A DNA stretch of 21,851 nt from Spirochaetaceae bacterium (GTDB lineage Bacteria > Spirochaetota > Spirochaetia > UBA9216), in the NCBI GenBank assembly GCA_028527945.1, contig JAQQAK010000141.1:1-21851 (forward strand), written 5' to 3'. The notes beneath the pieces are model-generated. The model saw only the letters and a list, made by a program, of their open reading frames with translations, was not told the origin of the DNA and did not search any database. The first letter of the stretch is position 1. Each line of letters opens with the position of its first letter. Below, one piece after another: positions 1-8,327 of this stretch. A program made the translations under genes and the position numbers.

Positions 1-248
1 ATTCCTAAGAAATCTAAATACAGTTCATCATCAAGTTTATTATTTTGTATTTTAAATTACAATTCTTTTAATAATTTATTAGAAGGATAATCGGCTTTGT
101 AAAATTAGTTATAATTGCATATGGAAGATAAAAAATCCAATAAAATGTTATTATTTCTTTAGTAATGAAAAGTTATATAAGCTATTAAATATGACAATTG
201 AAGTTGAGTTCCATAAACTGATGCATGAAAAAACTAAAGAAGAAATAA
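1..248. other. AT-rich region without an intact gene; possible decayed coding
   Basis: I see no convincing complete gene here. On the minus strand two short open stretches in different frames read like real protein: one around positions 64-108 ending FYKADYPSNKLLKEL, the other around 1-51 reading NNKLDDELYLDFLG. They are separated by a stop and frame change, as expected of a decayed gene. On the plus strand an open frame at 83-274 contains an ATG at 191 giving 27 codons (starting MTIEVEFHKLMHEK), with no ribosome-binding site. The region is probably the eroded downstream edge of the minus-strand accessory cluster. This is inference only. Confidence 0.35.
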
Positions 249-437
249 TTAATCAAATAGATTATCTTTCGTAACTACTAAAAATTCATCTGTTATGAAA
301 GATTTTTCTAAACTCAAAAGGTTTACTATTTTATTTCTTTTTAGGTTTTCAATATCTATATTTTCACAACAGCTAAAAATTAGACAAAGGAATATAAATA
401 TTATAAATGTTTTAGAAGAAATCGTTTTATTCTTCAT
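249..437 (-). CDS. small putative lipoprotein, 62 aa, unknown function
   Basis: A 62-residue ORF whose ATG lies inside the last codons of the upstream gene (11-bp overlap), so translation could be coupled. The N-terminus is a hydrophobic segment (about residues 10-22) ending LIFSC, which fits a relaxed spirochaete lipobox with C23 as the lipidated cysteine. The remaining roughly 40 residues are polar and AT-rich in codon use, and no family is recognised. The protein is short for a lipoprotein and the downstream sequence looks eroded, so it may be the 5' remnant of a longer gene. A nearby G-rich stretch (GGGAGG, about 17 nt upstream) is too far away for an ideal ribosome-binding site. Confidence 0.4.
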   Translation of the reverse strand: MKNKTISSKTFIIFIFLCLIFSCCENIDIENLKRNKIVNLLSLEKSFITDEFLVVTKDNLFD

Positions 438-795
438 GAATAAAGCCTATTATCCTCCCATCTTTTTTAGCAATTTTCATATGAGGAACACCTCCGCCAT
501 AATAACCAAATCCATTTTTAGATGGAAAAGTCCCTTTTATATACCAAACGGTCTCATCTTCAGTTAATTCAGCTTTAAAAGGACGGAATCTTATGATTTC
601 TTCGCCATATTGATATGCAAGTATTATTTCAGCTATTTTAATTGCACCCTCTTCATTTGGAACAAATCCATCACTACTTGCTATAATCAAATGTGCCCCT
701 ATATCAAGATCTTCGACTGCACTTTTTGTAAAATCTTCCGCAAAAATGCTATTAGCAAAAAGAATAGAAAACAATAAAAAGAAAATATTTCTCAT
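427..795 (-). CDS. exported NTF2-fold immunity-like protein (YbbC/YhhH, Imm-NTF2-2 type)
   Basis: 122 aa. Residues 1-19 form a signal peptide (basic start, hydrophobic core, ending SIFA before ED). Residues about 50-119 match my recollection of the NTF2-fold immunity domain of YbbC/YhhH proteins found beside Rhs and other polymorphic toxins: the pattern AIKIAEIIL, YGEEII, RPFKAEL, VWYIKGTFP, GGGVPHMKI, KKDGRI. Members usually neutralise a cognate toxin, and a leader peptide suggests action in the periplasm or outside the cytoplasm. No toxin gene is in the window. The start ATG is preceded by AAGGGTGAT, a usable ribosome-binding site. The next gene overlaps it by 11 bp. The identification rests on motif resemblance, not a search. 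Confidence 0.65.
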   Translation of the reverse strand: MRNIFFLLFSILFANSIFAEDFTKSAVEDLDIGAHLIIASSDGFVPNEEGAIKIAEIILAYQYGEEIIRFRPFKAELTEDETVWYIKGTFPSKNGFGYYGGGVPHMKIAKKDGRIIGFIHEE

Positions 796-853
796 TTTTC
801 ATCACCCTTCAGAAAGTAGTTTAAGCGATTTCTTCTTGTTTATTTTACCCCCA

Positions 854-885
854 AGCAATAAAAATCTACTAATATTTTTATTGCT
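854..885. repeat. perfect 12-bp inverted repeat (hairpin) between minus-strand genes
   Basis: AGCAATAAAAAT at 854-865 and its exact complement ATTTTTATTGCT at 874-885, with an 8-nt loop. It lies in the gap between the glycan-binding fragment (stop at 957) and the immunity-like gene (start at 795). It could be a weak terminator for the former, but neither side has a long T tract. It may equally be a leader hairpin of the latter. Confidence 0.45.
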
Positions 886-956
886 CCTCTCTTTAAGTGC
901 ATTTGACTACTCCAAATCTTTTGTTAAATGCCGATCTCTTATGATTACATTAAAGA

Positions 957-1322
957 TTATCTATATTTATCAGATTCTGGTAAAATAAAATTTATACATG
1001 TATCTTCCCAGAGACTACCACGGTATACATCTAAGATCTCAATGATGAGAGCATTTGTTTGAGGGACATCAAAAAATTGTATATTTGGCGTATCTTCAAC
1101 TTTGAAAGTCTTTTGAAAACTTTTGGTAGAATTATAAACAAGAATTTTTTTTATACGTGAATTCTTTTCATAAAGATAAGGCTTTTCAATTGAAACAAAA
1201 CCATTAGATAAATAGAACCCAGTAATGTTCTTATTGTTTGAATAATTTATAAATATTTTTTCTCCTATTCCATATCCATCCACACCTTCAACCCAAGGTT
1301 TAAATAATGATAAATCTCCCAA
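957..1322 (-). pseudogene. 5'-truncated NADase-type glycan-binding (discoidin-like) domain protein
   Basis: The 121-residue ORF begins at a TTG with no ribosome-binding site. Its open frame extends upstream only about 12 codons to a TAA with no better start. The sequence resembles the NADase-type glycan-binding domain common in Treponema-like secreted proteins: WVEGVDGYGIGEKI, then ITGFYLSNGFVS, and near the end DVYRGSLWEDTCINFIL, the typical VYxGxxxxDTCIxxI close. Full proteins have a signal peptide or lipobox and an upstream region that are missing here. Sequence upstream toward the hsdR stop (1323-1422) holds no start joinable in frame. I therefore read it as a remnant, perhaps still translated. 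It sits between hsdR and the immunity-like gene on the same strand. Confidence 0.6.
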
Positions 1323-1382
1323 ATTGGACGATGAAAAATCACAATCTGATCTTTTTTAAAAATGTGAAATTCTTAAATGACC

Positions 1383-1398
1383 ATCTTTAAATAAAGAT
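1383..1398. repeat. AT-rich inverted repeat downstream of hsdR
   Basis: ATCTTT and AAAGAT arms around AAAT form a 6-bp AT-only stem about 25 bp beyond the hsdR stop on the minus strand. It is weak and lacks a T tail, so a terminator role is doubtful. No other signal is seen in the 100 bp between hsdR and the truncated gene. Confidence 0.25.
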
Positions 1399-1422
1399 AA
1401 AGATTATTGATTCATAAAACCT

Positions 1423-4400
1423 CTACCCAACGCATCCCAGCGCGTTATTATTCACCTGCTTGATTATACTAAATATTTTATCTGCTTCTTTTCCGAAAAC
1501 TTCATCGGGGCCTCCGTCGTGCAGGTCTTTAAATGGAGGTTCATACAGGGCTGAAAGATGAATAAAGCCGTCTTTTGACAAAATATCTATAATCTGCTGA
1601 ACAAATTTATATTCGATAGATGTATAGTCACTGTTGGTAACAAATGATGAAAACTCTTTTTCTATGTCTTTCTTATCAAGCCCTACAATAGATCTGATAA
1701 GCATAGAAAGCGGCGGATTAACAAGGCCTTCCCATTTTGAAGCAACATTGCTGTCATAAATACTATGAAAGGCATCACGTTCGGCGGCTTCATGAAAAAG
1801 TTTACTGTCGAGAACTTCCAAATCAAGTTCTGTTATTGGAATATTATGCCTTATTTTATATATGGTAGTGCTTGTATCTTCTACCATCTGGTTAAGAATG
1901 GCTTCCATCTTTTCCTTGTATTTTTTTAATTCGCCGGGAGAAAAATAACTTGTATCAACACTGCTTATTTCAAGACCGCCATCTTCAAAATTAGAGTAGA
2001 TCTTCTCTTTTTTCTTTTTCTCAAGAAAGCGAACCAGAAGTCTTAACTTTCTTCTTATTTCTTCTACCATTACTATGGTAATATCGTTCCAATAACTGTC
2101 TTCCGAAACCGCTTCTATAAATGGCAGCAATTTCTTTACCTCAGGCATATTTGATAGCTGCTCGATAATTGATACTCCAACATCCTGAATTACACTTTTT
2201 TGTTTATCAAATTTCAGAGAATTACTGTCCAACAACGATATCTGGGTGTTTAAAAGGAGCAAATCCCACTCTTTGGCATCCTGATCGTCCAAATCCAGGG
2301 TTGAGGGGAGGGGAGAAATATTATTATAAATCTCTGAAACCTTAGCATCTGTTAGAAGATTCCATTCTTCTCTATCATTATATTTTCTTACCCACTCTAT
2401 TTTGGGTCTGATAATAAAATTGTCTTCTTCCATTGCACAAACATAAGTATGCAGAAAATCCAGGGCATCTGTTCTTAACTGCTTATTCTCTGGTTCTTCT
2501 GTTTTGTTAAGCGCTGTTGCAATTTCGAGGTATCTTTTAAATATCTTCTGAGAAATTGGCTCAACATTGCCACCCTTTCGGCCTTCAGGGTTCATCTTAA
2601 AAAACTCAAAGTTTTCACAGCAGTCAAAGATTCTAAAGTTCTTTTTATCCATTCCGGGACCGAATAGATCCGGGCACAGCCGGGTTCCGCGGCCAATCAT
2701 TTGCCAGAACTTGGTAGAAGAGTACACCGGTTTAGCAAAAACAAGGTTTACACAAGATGGAATATCAATGCCGGTATCAAGCATATCGACAGATACAGCA
2801 ATTTGAAAAGTGTTGTCTACTTTAAATTGTCTTATTAAGGTTTCAGCGTCTTTACCAAGGGAGTAATCTATTTTTTTACAGAAGTTTCCCGCGTATTTAG
2901 GGTAGTTTTTATTAAACCGCTCTACAACAAACTGAGCGTGATCTTTATTTTTTGCAAATATTATGGTTTTACCAAGCTTGTCGCCGCCCTCAATTTTAAT
3001 ACCTTCACGCATAAGGGTTTCTAAAATCAGATCTACAGTATCCTGATTAAACAGCCACTGATTTAAGGCGTTTTTATCAATCTTTTCTGGAAGAGCGCCG
3101 GTGTCTTCATCGCTAAAATGAAGCTCATATTCTTCCTTTTCTTCTTCCGATAACTCATTATAGGTAATGCCGTCTCTGGATAGGTTGGAACTTACTTTAA
3201 CAGCATCAAAATAAACCAAGTGCTCATTTAAAACAGCTTCTTCAAGTGTGTAGTTAAAAGACGGAACGCCGTGCTGAACCCTGAACAGGTCAAAGGTATT
3301 TTTATCAATCTCTTTTTTTGGCGTTGCTGTTAAGCCTACAAGGATGGAATCAAAGTATTCAAAAATAGCTCCGTATTTCTGGTATACAGACCGGTGAGCT
3401 TCATCCAAAACTATTAGATCAAAGTGTCCCGGATCAAAGGTTCTTATTCCATTTTGAACTTCATCTATTAAGCCCATCATTGTTCCATAGGTAGAAAGAC
3501 ATAGCCGGGCAGTTGTGTTATCCTTATCGGCTCTTAAATCTACAGGAGGAGCTGTGGGCAATAAATTATTAAACGCGTCTTTAGCCTGCCCCAAAAGCGA
3601 TATTCTGTCGCAGAGAAAGAGGGTTCTTTTTGTCCAGTTTGCCTGCTGTAGCTGTTTTATAAGGGCTATAATTGTTCTGGTTTTTCCGGTTCCGGTAGCC
3701 ATAACAATTAGTGCTCTTTTATGGCCATCCTGCAGGTGTTCGCCCACCGCCTTAATGGCAAGCTTCTGGTAGGTTCTACCATTGCCTCCTGCAATATTTT
3801 CATCTACAGGAATTGTAGAAAGGTTTAATACCCGGTTCTCGCGCCGGTTAATTATTCGTTGAAGTTCTTCTTTTTTAAAGAAGCCCTGAACCGATTCCGG
3901 CGGATAACGGAGGTCATCCCAGATATAGGTACTGTAGCCGTTTGTATAAAAGATTACCGGACGCTGGCCATATTTATGCTCAAGCGCGTTGGCATAATCT
4001 TTTGCCTGCTGCTGCCCATCTTCCGGATCTTTCGATGTTCTTTTTGCCTCTATAACAGCAAGAGGTTTTCCATCGTCGCCAAATAGCACATAATCTGCAA
4101 AGCCTGTTCCGGTTCTTGTTTTATTTCTTTCAACGCCTGTAAGCTCGTGTTCAAGCTCGACACAGTCGCTGTTTATATCCCATCCGGCTTCTGATAATAA
4201 AAGGTCTATAAATCTTTTTCTTGTTTCAGCCTCGCTGTAATCAAAGTTGTCAGGTAGAGCCCCGGCCTCTTTCTTTTTGGCGGCCAGCTCCTGTTTAAGC
4301 CTTGTAATCTCTTCGGTTAACTGATTATTTTTAGCCTTTTCGGCTTCTATCTCTTTTTTATGCTTGTCAGAAACATCTTTGGCTATGGCCTTTACCTTTA

Positions 4401-4848
4401 CTACAGTTGTTTTTTTCTTTTCGCCTGTAGGAATAAGGCTTTGGTCGAATGTATGGGTAATGTTCTGGTCAAAGTACGCTCTGTAAAACCAGTGAAGCAC
4501 ATTAAAAAGCGACTGAACTATAAATATTGATGAATCGGAGTTTATATTGCGATGATCATGAACGGCCTTATTTCCATATTTTCTAATATATTCGCAGGTG
4601 TTGTAGATATGCGGCGGAGTAGTTTCTCGAAAGCTTCGTTCTTTAAGCATTGCCGCAAGGGTGTCTTCCCACGGCTGAGACAGTTCCGCGTCGTAACGGT
4701 ACATCCACTGCAGGGTTCGTTCAAGGGTAAGGCGCGCGTACATGCAGCATACTCTGGGGTCTACAAGGCCGTTTTTTTCACAGAGTATTGCCGTTTCCTG
4801 TATACCTGAAATATTTGACTCTTTTAAATAATTGAAATTTGATTTCAT
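1423..4848 (-). CDS. hsdR: type I restriction enzyme R subunit (HsdR, EcoEI-like)
   Basis: 1141 aa, full length for the EcoEI/type IB class. It is the translocating motor and endonuclease that cuts DNA unmodified at the HsdS target. Order of parts: residues about 1-130 DUF4145-type N-domain; 160-195 charged coiled coil; PD-(D/E)xK nuclease with D252 and E267-A-K269; helicase with Walker A ATGTGKT 384-390, DEAH 482-485, TATP 507-510 and QMIGRGTR 716-723; then the EcoEI-type C-terminal domain that docks on the methylase. All catalytic motifs are intact and no frameshift is seen. It starts 24 bp after the hsdS stop with a CCGGAG ribosome-binding site about 9 nt before ATG. It is the last gene of the hsdM-hsdS-hsdR operon. 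Confidence 0.95.
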   Translation of the reverse strand: MKSNFNYLKESNISGIQETAILCEKNGLVDPRVCCMYARLTLERTLQWMYRYDAELSQPWEDTLAAMLKERSFRETTPPHIYNTCEYIRKYGNKAVHDHRNINSDSSIFIVQSLFNVLHWFYRAYFDQNITHTFDQSLIPTGEKKKTTVVKVKAIAKDVSDKHKKEIEAEKAKNNQLTEEITRLKQELAAKKKEAGALPDNFDYSEAETRKRFIDLLLSEAGWDINSDCVELEHELTGVERNKTRTGTGFADYVLFGDDGKPLAVIEAKRTSKDPEDGQQQAKDYANALEHKYGQRPVIFYTNGYSTYIWDDLRYPPESVQGFFKKEELQRIINRRENRVLNLSTIPVDENIAGGNGRTYQKLAIKAVGEHLQDGHKRALIVMATGTGKTRTIIALIKQLQQANWTKRTLFLCDRISLLGQAKDAFNNLLPTAPPVDLRADKDNTTARLCLSTYGTMMGLIDEVQNGIRTFDPGHFDLIVLDEAHRSVYQKYGAIFEYFDSILVGLTATPKKEIDKNTFDLFRVQHGVPSFNYTLEEAVLNEHLVYFDAVKVSSNLSRDGITYNELSEEEKEEYELHFSDEDTGALPEKIDKNALNQWLFNQDTVDLILETLMREGIKIEGGDKLGKTIIFAKNKDHAQFVVERFNKNYPKYAGNFCKKIDYSLGKDAETLIRQFKVDNTFQIAVSVDMLDTGIDIPSCVNLVFAKPVYSSTKFWQMIGRGTRLCPDLFGPGMDKKNFRIFDCCENFEFFKMNPEGRKGGNVEPISQKIFKRYLEIATALNKTEEPENKQLRTDALDFLHTYVCAMEEDNFIIRPKIEWVRKYNDREEWNLLTDAKVSEIYNNISPLPSTLDLDDQDAKEWDLLLLNTQISLLDSNSLKFDKQKSVIQDVGVSIIEQLSNMPEVKKLLPFIEAVSEDSYWNDITIVMVEEIRRKLRLLVRFLEKKKKEKIYSNFEDGGLEISSVDTSYFSPGELKKYKEKMEAILNQMVEDTSTTIYKIRHNIPITELDLEVLDSKLFHEAAERDAFHSIYDSNVASKWEGLVNPPLSMLIRSIVGLDKKDIEKEFSSFVTNSDYTSIEYKFVQQIIDILSKDGFIHLSALYEPPFKDLHDGGPDEVFGKEADKIFSIIKQVNNNALGCVG

Positions 4849-4872
4849 AATGTTTAACTCCGGTTCTTTATC

Positions 4873-6087
4873 TTACACTAATTCGCCCTTAAATGCTCTC
4901 TGCATTAAACTGTTAAAGTTATCTTCCATCTGTTTTAAAGATTTTGTCATAGCCTCTTTTTGCGCCTCTATAGCCTGAACCCTCTCGGCAAAGGTGTTTT
5001 GTAGAGAGATTGGGGGGAGAACGACATTTAAATCTTTTAATATTGTTGCATTAAGTATTCCCATAGTTCCACCATGAGCTGATGATGAAAGAGACTCTTG
5101 TGTTATAGGAAGTTTAAATAATTCTGAAAAGAATCTTGGTATTATTAAATCATTATTTAAAGTGATTTTTAATAATCGTGGATTTATAATACCTTTTTCT
5201 ATCCCGTTTGGAACGATTAAGATTTTACCAAACGATCCTACTAAACTGACTAAAAGATCTCCTGTTTTAATTTCACAACTTTTTAGTTTTTCGAATTTCT
5301 CTTGATCTATATAATAATCTCCAATATCAAATCTTCCTGCTATAACTTGTTCTTGTCCATATACACGATAACCATGTTTTACATAATCTTGTTTTTTTAA
5401 TGAAGAACCAAATGGACCAGCTTTTACCCCATATTTGCCGGAAACAATATGAATCAGTTTCTTCACTTCCCAGCCTTTGGGGTTTGTAACGGGGTCTCCG
5501 AACATGTCGTAGAAAAGCGACTGCACAAGCTTGTCCATTTCTTTTATTTGTTCTTTTCGTTTATCAATAAGCCTCTGAGCCGTATCGAGTATTTCCACAA
5601 TCTTTTTCTGGGTATTCAGAGGGGGAAGAGGGATTGTAATTGCCTTAAGTTTTTTACCAGAAATTCTTTTCCTTGTTGTACCAGTTGCTTGCTTTTCTAT
5701 TTTTGCTCTTATATCTACCGCGTTTATACGATAGCATAAGAATTTATTATTAGCGATGGTATCATCAACTCTAATAATTGCAATATCTACAACTGTTGCA
5801 CACTTTTTTTCATCTCCAGGGAAAATACAGGCTCTTCCTATAGGATCAGGCATTCTTGATACTAATATATCTCCGGGGTATAATAACTGACATTTTAATT
5901 CATCAAATTTGGCAGTAGTTAAATAACGGTCAGATTTATTTTTATAAAAATTAATTCCTACATCTGCCATTTGGATAAGCCTAACATCACCATCGGGATC
6001 TTGATCTTTACTTTCAACCCAATCACCATCAGAAAATAAACCTTTTTTACCTACACAATATTCTAGTGTTTTTACTTCATACCCCAT
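4873..6087 (-). CDS. hsdS: type I restriction-modification specificity subunit (HsdS)
   Basis: 404 aa with the usual layout: target recognition domain 1 (about 1-155), a central conserved helix (about 158-195, from LNTQKKIVEIL to SLFYDMFGDP), target recognition domain 2 (about 207-358, beginning after the GWEVKKL motif) and a C-terminal helix (about 362-395) ending MQRAFKGELV. It sets the bipartite DNA target for both methylation and restriction. Its ATG shares one base with the hsdM stop (TGATG), so translation is probably coupled. DNA of domain 2 is much more AT-rich than the conserved segment beside it (counts are given in the findings), consistent with domain exchange. The target sequence cannot be read from the protein by eye. 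Confidence 0.95.
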   Translation of the reverse strand: MGYEVKTLEYCVGKKGLFSDGDWVESKDQDPDGDVRLIQMADVGINFYKNKSDRYLTTAKFDELKCQLLYPGDILVSRMPDPIGRACIFPGDEKKCATVVDIAIIRVDDTIANNKFLCYRINAVDIRAKIEKQATGTTRKRISGKKLKAITIPLPPLNTQKKIVEILDTAQRLIDKRKEQIKEMDKLVQSLFYDMFGDPVTNPKGWEVKKLIHIVSGKYGVKAGPFGSSLKKQDYVKHGYRVYGQEQVIAGRFDIGDYYIDQEKFEKLKSCEIKTGDLLVSLVGSFGKILIVPNGIEKGIINPRLLKITLNNDLIIPRFFSELFKLPITQESLSSSAHGGTMGILNATILKDLNVVLPPISLQNTFAERVQAIEAQKEAMTKSLKQMEDNFNSLMQRAFKGELV

Positions 6088-7523
6088 CAGATCATTCCTT
6101 CCAATGCTGTAATGCCCTGCTGGATTTCGGATTCAAGCTCTTTTATTCTCTCAACTATCACCTTTGGCTCATCGTACTCTACTTCTTCGTATACAATTTC
6201 CTTGTATCGGTTTATTGAAAGGTCGTAGTCGTTATCAACTATCTCATGTTTAGGTACGGTAAAAGACTGCTCTGTTCTTTTATTATCTGCCTCTCCACTC
6301 TGATTGTGAAAGCGCTTTATAATATCCGGAATATCAGAGCCCTCTACCGGAGTTCTTTTATCATCCAAAGAGAAGCCGTCATTCTTCATATCATAAAACC
6401 AGACATTCTCTGTTCCGCCGGAGCCCGTTTTGGTAAACACTAAAATAGCGGTGCTAACCCCCGCGTAGGGTTTAAATACACCAGACGGCATTGAAATAAC
6501 AGCTTCAAGAAAGTTGTTCTCAACCAGCTCCTTTCTTATGTTTTTATGAGCCGTAGAAGAGCCGAACAATACCCCGTCCGGAACAATTACAGCGGCTCTA
6601 CCGCCAAACTTCAACATTCGAAGCATTAAAGCAAGAAACAGCAGCTCTGTCTTTTTTGTTTTAACCGTAACCAAAAGGTCGGAGGCAACCTCATCATAGG
6701 CCAAAGATCCCTTAAACGGAGGGTTGGCAAGAACAAGGTCATAAACCTCGGCCTCAACATTTTTATCAGAAAGAGAGTCCTGATATTTTATATTTGGATT
6801 CTCCACCCCGTGCATCATCATATTCATGGAACCAATTCTTAACATTGTTGAGTCAAAATCGAACCCGTGAAATATGTTTTCCATATCCGTTCTATATTCA
6901 GGATCATTCTCAATTAAATATTCGCAGCTTGCGGCAAGAAACCCGGCAGTACCACAGGCCGGGTCACAAATCTTCATGGCAGATGTTGGCTTCATAAGGG
7001 CAACCATCATTTTGATAATATGGCGTGGAGTTCTAAACTGGCCGTTTGTTCCGGCAGTAGATATTTTACCAAGCATGTATTCATAAACATCACCCTTGGT
7101 ATCACGGTCGGTCATTGGAATCTGCTCTACCATATCAACAGCCTGCGCGAGCAGAGAGGCCTTGGGTATTAAAAAGTTGGCGTCTGACATTGTTCTGGCA
7201 AATGTAGATGTTTTAGACTTTGGCAATTCCTCTTTAAGAAAGGGGAAAAGCTCTTTCTGAAAGAGGTCAAACATAACCTGCGGCTCATTATCTCTAAAGC
7301 GGGACCACCGCAAATGTTTTTTATCTTCCGGAAAGGTCGGGTTCTCTACAGGCTTACCTAATCTCTGAGCCTTTTTCTCCTCTAACAGCTGGTTATCATC
7401 CAGCCTCTTTATAAACAGAAGGTAGGAAATCTGCTCTATTACGGTTAACGGGTTTGATATTCCTCCAGTCCAGAAGGTTTCCCATAATTTATCTATTTTA
7501 GATTTAATATCGCCTGTAATCAT
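6087..7523 (-). CDS. hsdM: type I restriction-modification DNA methyltransferase subunit (HsdM)
   Basis: 478 aa N6-adenine methyltransferase. An N-terminal HsdM_N helical domain (about 5-130) is followed by the N6_Mtase fold with S-adenosylmethionine motif I DPACGTAGFL (187-196) and catalytic motif IV NPPF (267-270). A charged C-terminal helix (about 440-475) fits contact with HsdS. It protects host DNA and is required for restriction with HsdR and HsdS. It is the first gene of the operon. The ribosome-binding site is poor: AAAGGA lies about 14 nt before ATG. No strong promoter stands out upstream, where an unexplained open frame overlaps the start. Confidence 0.95.
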   Translation of the reverse strand: MITGDIKSKIDKLWETFWTGGISNPLTVIEQISYLLFIKRLDDNQLLEEKKAQRLGKPVENPTFPEDKKHLRWSRFRDNEPQVMFDLFQKELFPFLKEELPKSKTSTFARTMSDANFLIPKASLLAQAVDMVEQIPMTDRDTKGDVYEYMLGKISTAGTNGQFRTPRHIIKMMVALMKPTSAMKICDPACGTAGFLAASCEYLIENDPEYRTDMENIFHGFDFDSTMLRIGSMNMMMHGVENPNIKYQDSLSDKNVEAEVYDLVLANPPFKGSLAYDEVASDLLVTVKTKKTELLFLALMLRMLKFGGRAAVIVPDGVLFGSSTAHKNIRKELVENNFLEAVISMPSGVFKPYAGVSTAILVFTKTGSGGTENVWFYDMKNDGFSLDDKRTPVEGSDIPDIIKRFHNQSGEADNKRTEQSFTVPKHEIVDNDYDLSINRYKEIVYEEVEYDEPKVIVERIKELESEIQQGITALEGMI

Positions 7524-7659
7524 TTGTTTGTTTCAATTCCTTTTGCGCCACAAGATTTAATACGCTGCTAATATCCTGTCTATTATTGTATAAATCCGCG
7601 ATTTTATCCAATTCTTTTTTGTTATTTCTACACCGCCCCTTGTTGGTGTGAAGAAGTTT
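7504..7659 (-). other. unexplained open frame overlapping the hsdM start
   Basis: A stop-to-stop open frame of about 51 codons runs into the hsdM 5' end in another frame and stops at a TAA within hsdM. It has no ATG; a TTG within it could start a 35-residue peptide beginning LDKIADLYNNRQ. The composition is protein-like (alternating charged and aliphatic residues). It could be a leader peptide, the tail of a deleted gene or chance. Listed because the 7524-7744 stretch holds no other recognisable gene. Confidence 0.2.
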
Positions 7660-7744
7660 TTAGTGTCTATGAATAACACCTCTTAATGGTTTGAACTTTT
7701 ATTTCCTCTTTGTGTTGCTTCTCAGCCTTGAACTTGGGATAGAA

Positions 7745-8062
7745 CATTCACGGGTTTATGCCTGCTCAGATTGTAAAGAGTGCCCTGCAAATGAACAATG
7801 TACCAGGTATGATTACAGAAAACTTGAATACAATGAGAAACGAGCGTTCTATCAATAAAAAGCGCGAGATAGATTAGAAACTGAAAATGGAGAAAGTTTA
7901 TATCGAAGGCGGGCAGCAGAAGTCGAAACGGTGTTCGGACAGGTTAAAGGAAACTGGAACTTCCGGAGATTCAACGGATGGGGGAATCTTAATGCTTCTT
8001 GCGAATGGGGCATCATGATGATTGCTTACAATATGAAAAATACAGCAAGACTTTCTACTTGA
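7745..8062 (+). pseudogene. IS1182-family transposase, C-terminal remnant with in-frame stop
   Basis: A 106-codon stretch reads as the C-terminal end of an IS1182-type DDE transposase: a cysteine cluster CSDCKECPANEQC, then YDYRKLEYNEKRAFYQ, then RRRAAEVETVFGQVKGNW (holding the probable final catalytic glutamate), NFRRFNGWGNL and the terminal IAYNMKNTARL. An in-frame TAA at 7856-7858 splits it, and nothing recognisable remains of the N-terminal two thirds upstream (7524-7744). The frame is inactive. It points toward the tRNA-Arg gene, and its terminator is shared with that gene. It marks past insertion at the island edge. Confidence 0.8.
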
Positions 8063-8087
8063 TGCTACTGGGACTGTTATATAAAAA

Positions 8088-8126
8088 GAGCTGACCAAGT
8101 ATTACTTCCCAGTCAGCCCCTTTTTT

Positions 8127-8127
<1 letters not shown>
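8088..8127. terminator. bidirectional rho-independent terminator
   Basis: A hairpin with arms GAGCTGAC (8088-8095) and GTCAGCCC (8112-8119) has an inner AAGT/ACTT stem and a T7 run (8121-8127) on the plus side, ending the transposase transcript. On the minus strand the same stem follows the tRNA and is succeeded by CTCTTTTTAT, ending the tRNA transcript. Confidence 0.75.
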
Positions 8128-8199
<72 letters not shown>

Positions 8200-8200
<1 letters not shown>

Positions 8201-8217
8201 ACGTTATGTCTAACGTG
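8200..8217. repeat. perfect 7-bp inverted repeat in the tRNA-Arg leader
   Basis: CACGTTA (8200-8206) and TAACGTG (8211-8217) with a 4-nt loop. It includes tRNA base G1 and lies just where transcription from the promoter at 8223-8251 should begin, so the precursor 5' leader would fold as a hairpin against the mature end. It could also be a protein-binding site. Confidence 0.6.
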
Positions 8218-8222
8218 ACCCA

Positions 8223-8251
8223 ATAATAGACAAAATGAACTCAGCTGTCAA
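8223..8251 (-). promoter_or_regulatory. sigma70-type promoter of tRNA-Arg
   Basis: Reading the minus strand: TTGACA (8246-8251), 17-bp spacer, TATTAT (8223-8228). This gives a perfect -35 and a near-consensus -10 about 22 bp before the mature tRNA 5' end. Confidence 0.8.
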
Positions 8252-8327
8252 TTCCTGATAATTTTGATGACGTACTGAAATCAAGGTGCTGATTAAAAAA
8301 CTATTGGTTATTTGAGTCCCTTTTACC

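Noticed and set aside
746..988. 80-aa plus-strand ORF
   Set aside because: Antisense to the signal-peptide region and intergenic hairpin; low complexity, no ribosome-binding site.
2567..4809. Several plus-strand ORFs of 75-85 codons
   Set aside because: Antisense shadows within hsdR; no start signals or recognisable proteins.
4873..6087. Phase-variable (invertible) hsdS locus
   Set aside because: No second hsdS copy, inverted repeat pair, recombinase gene or long simple repeat is visible; exchange with other alleles remains possible but inversion within this window is not supported.
7898..8098. 66-aa minus-strand ORF
   Set aside because: It is the antisense of the transposase remnant, which explains its openness.
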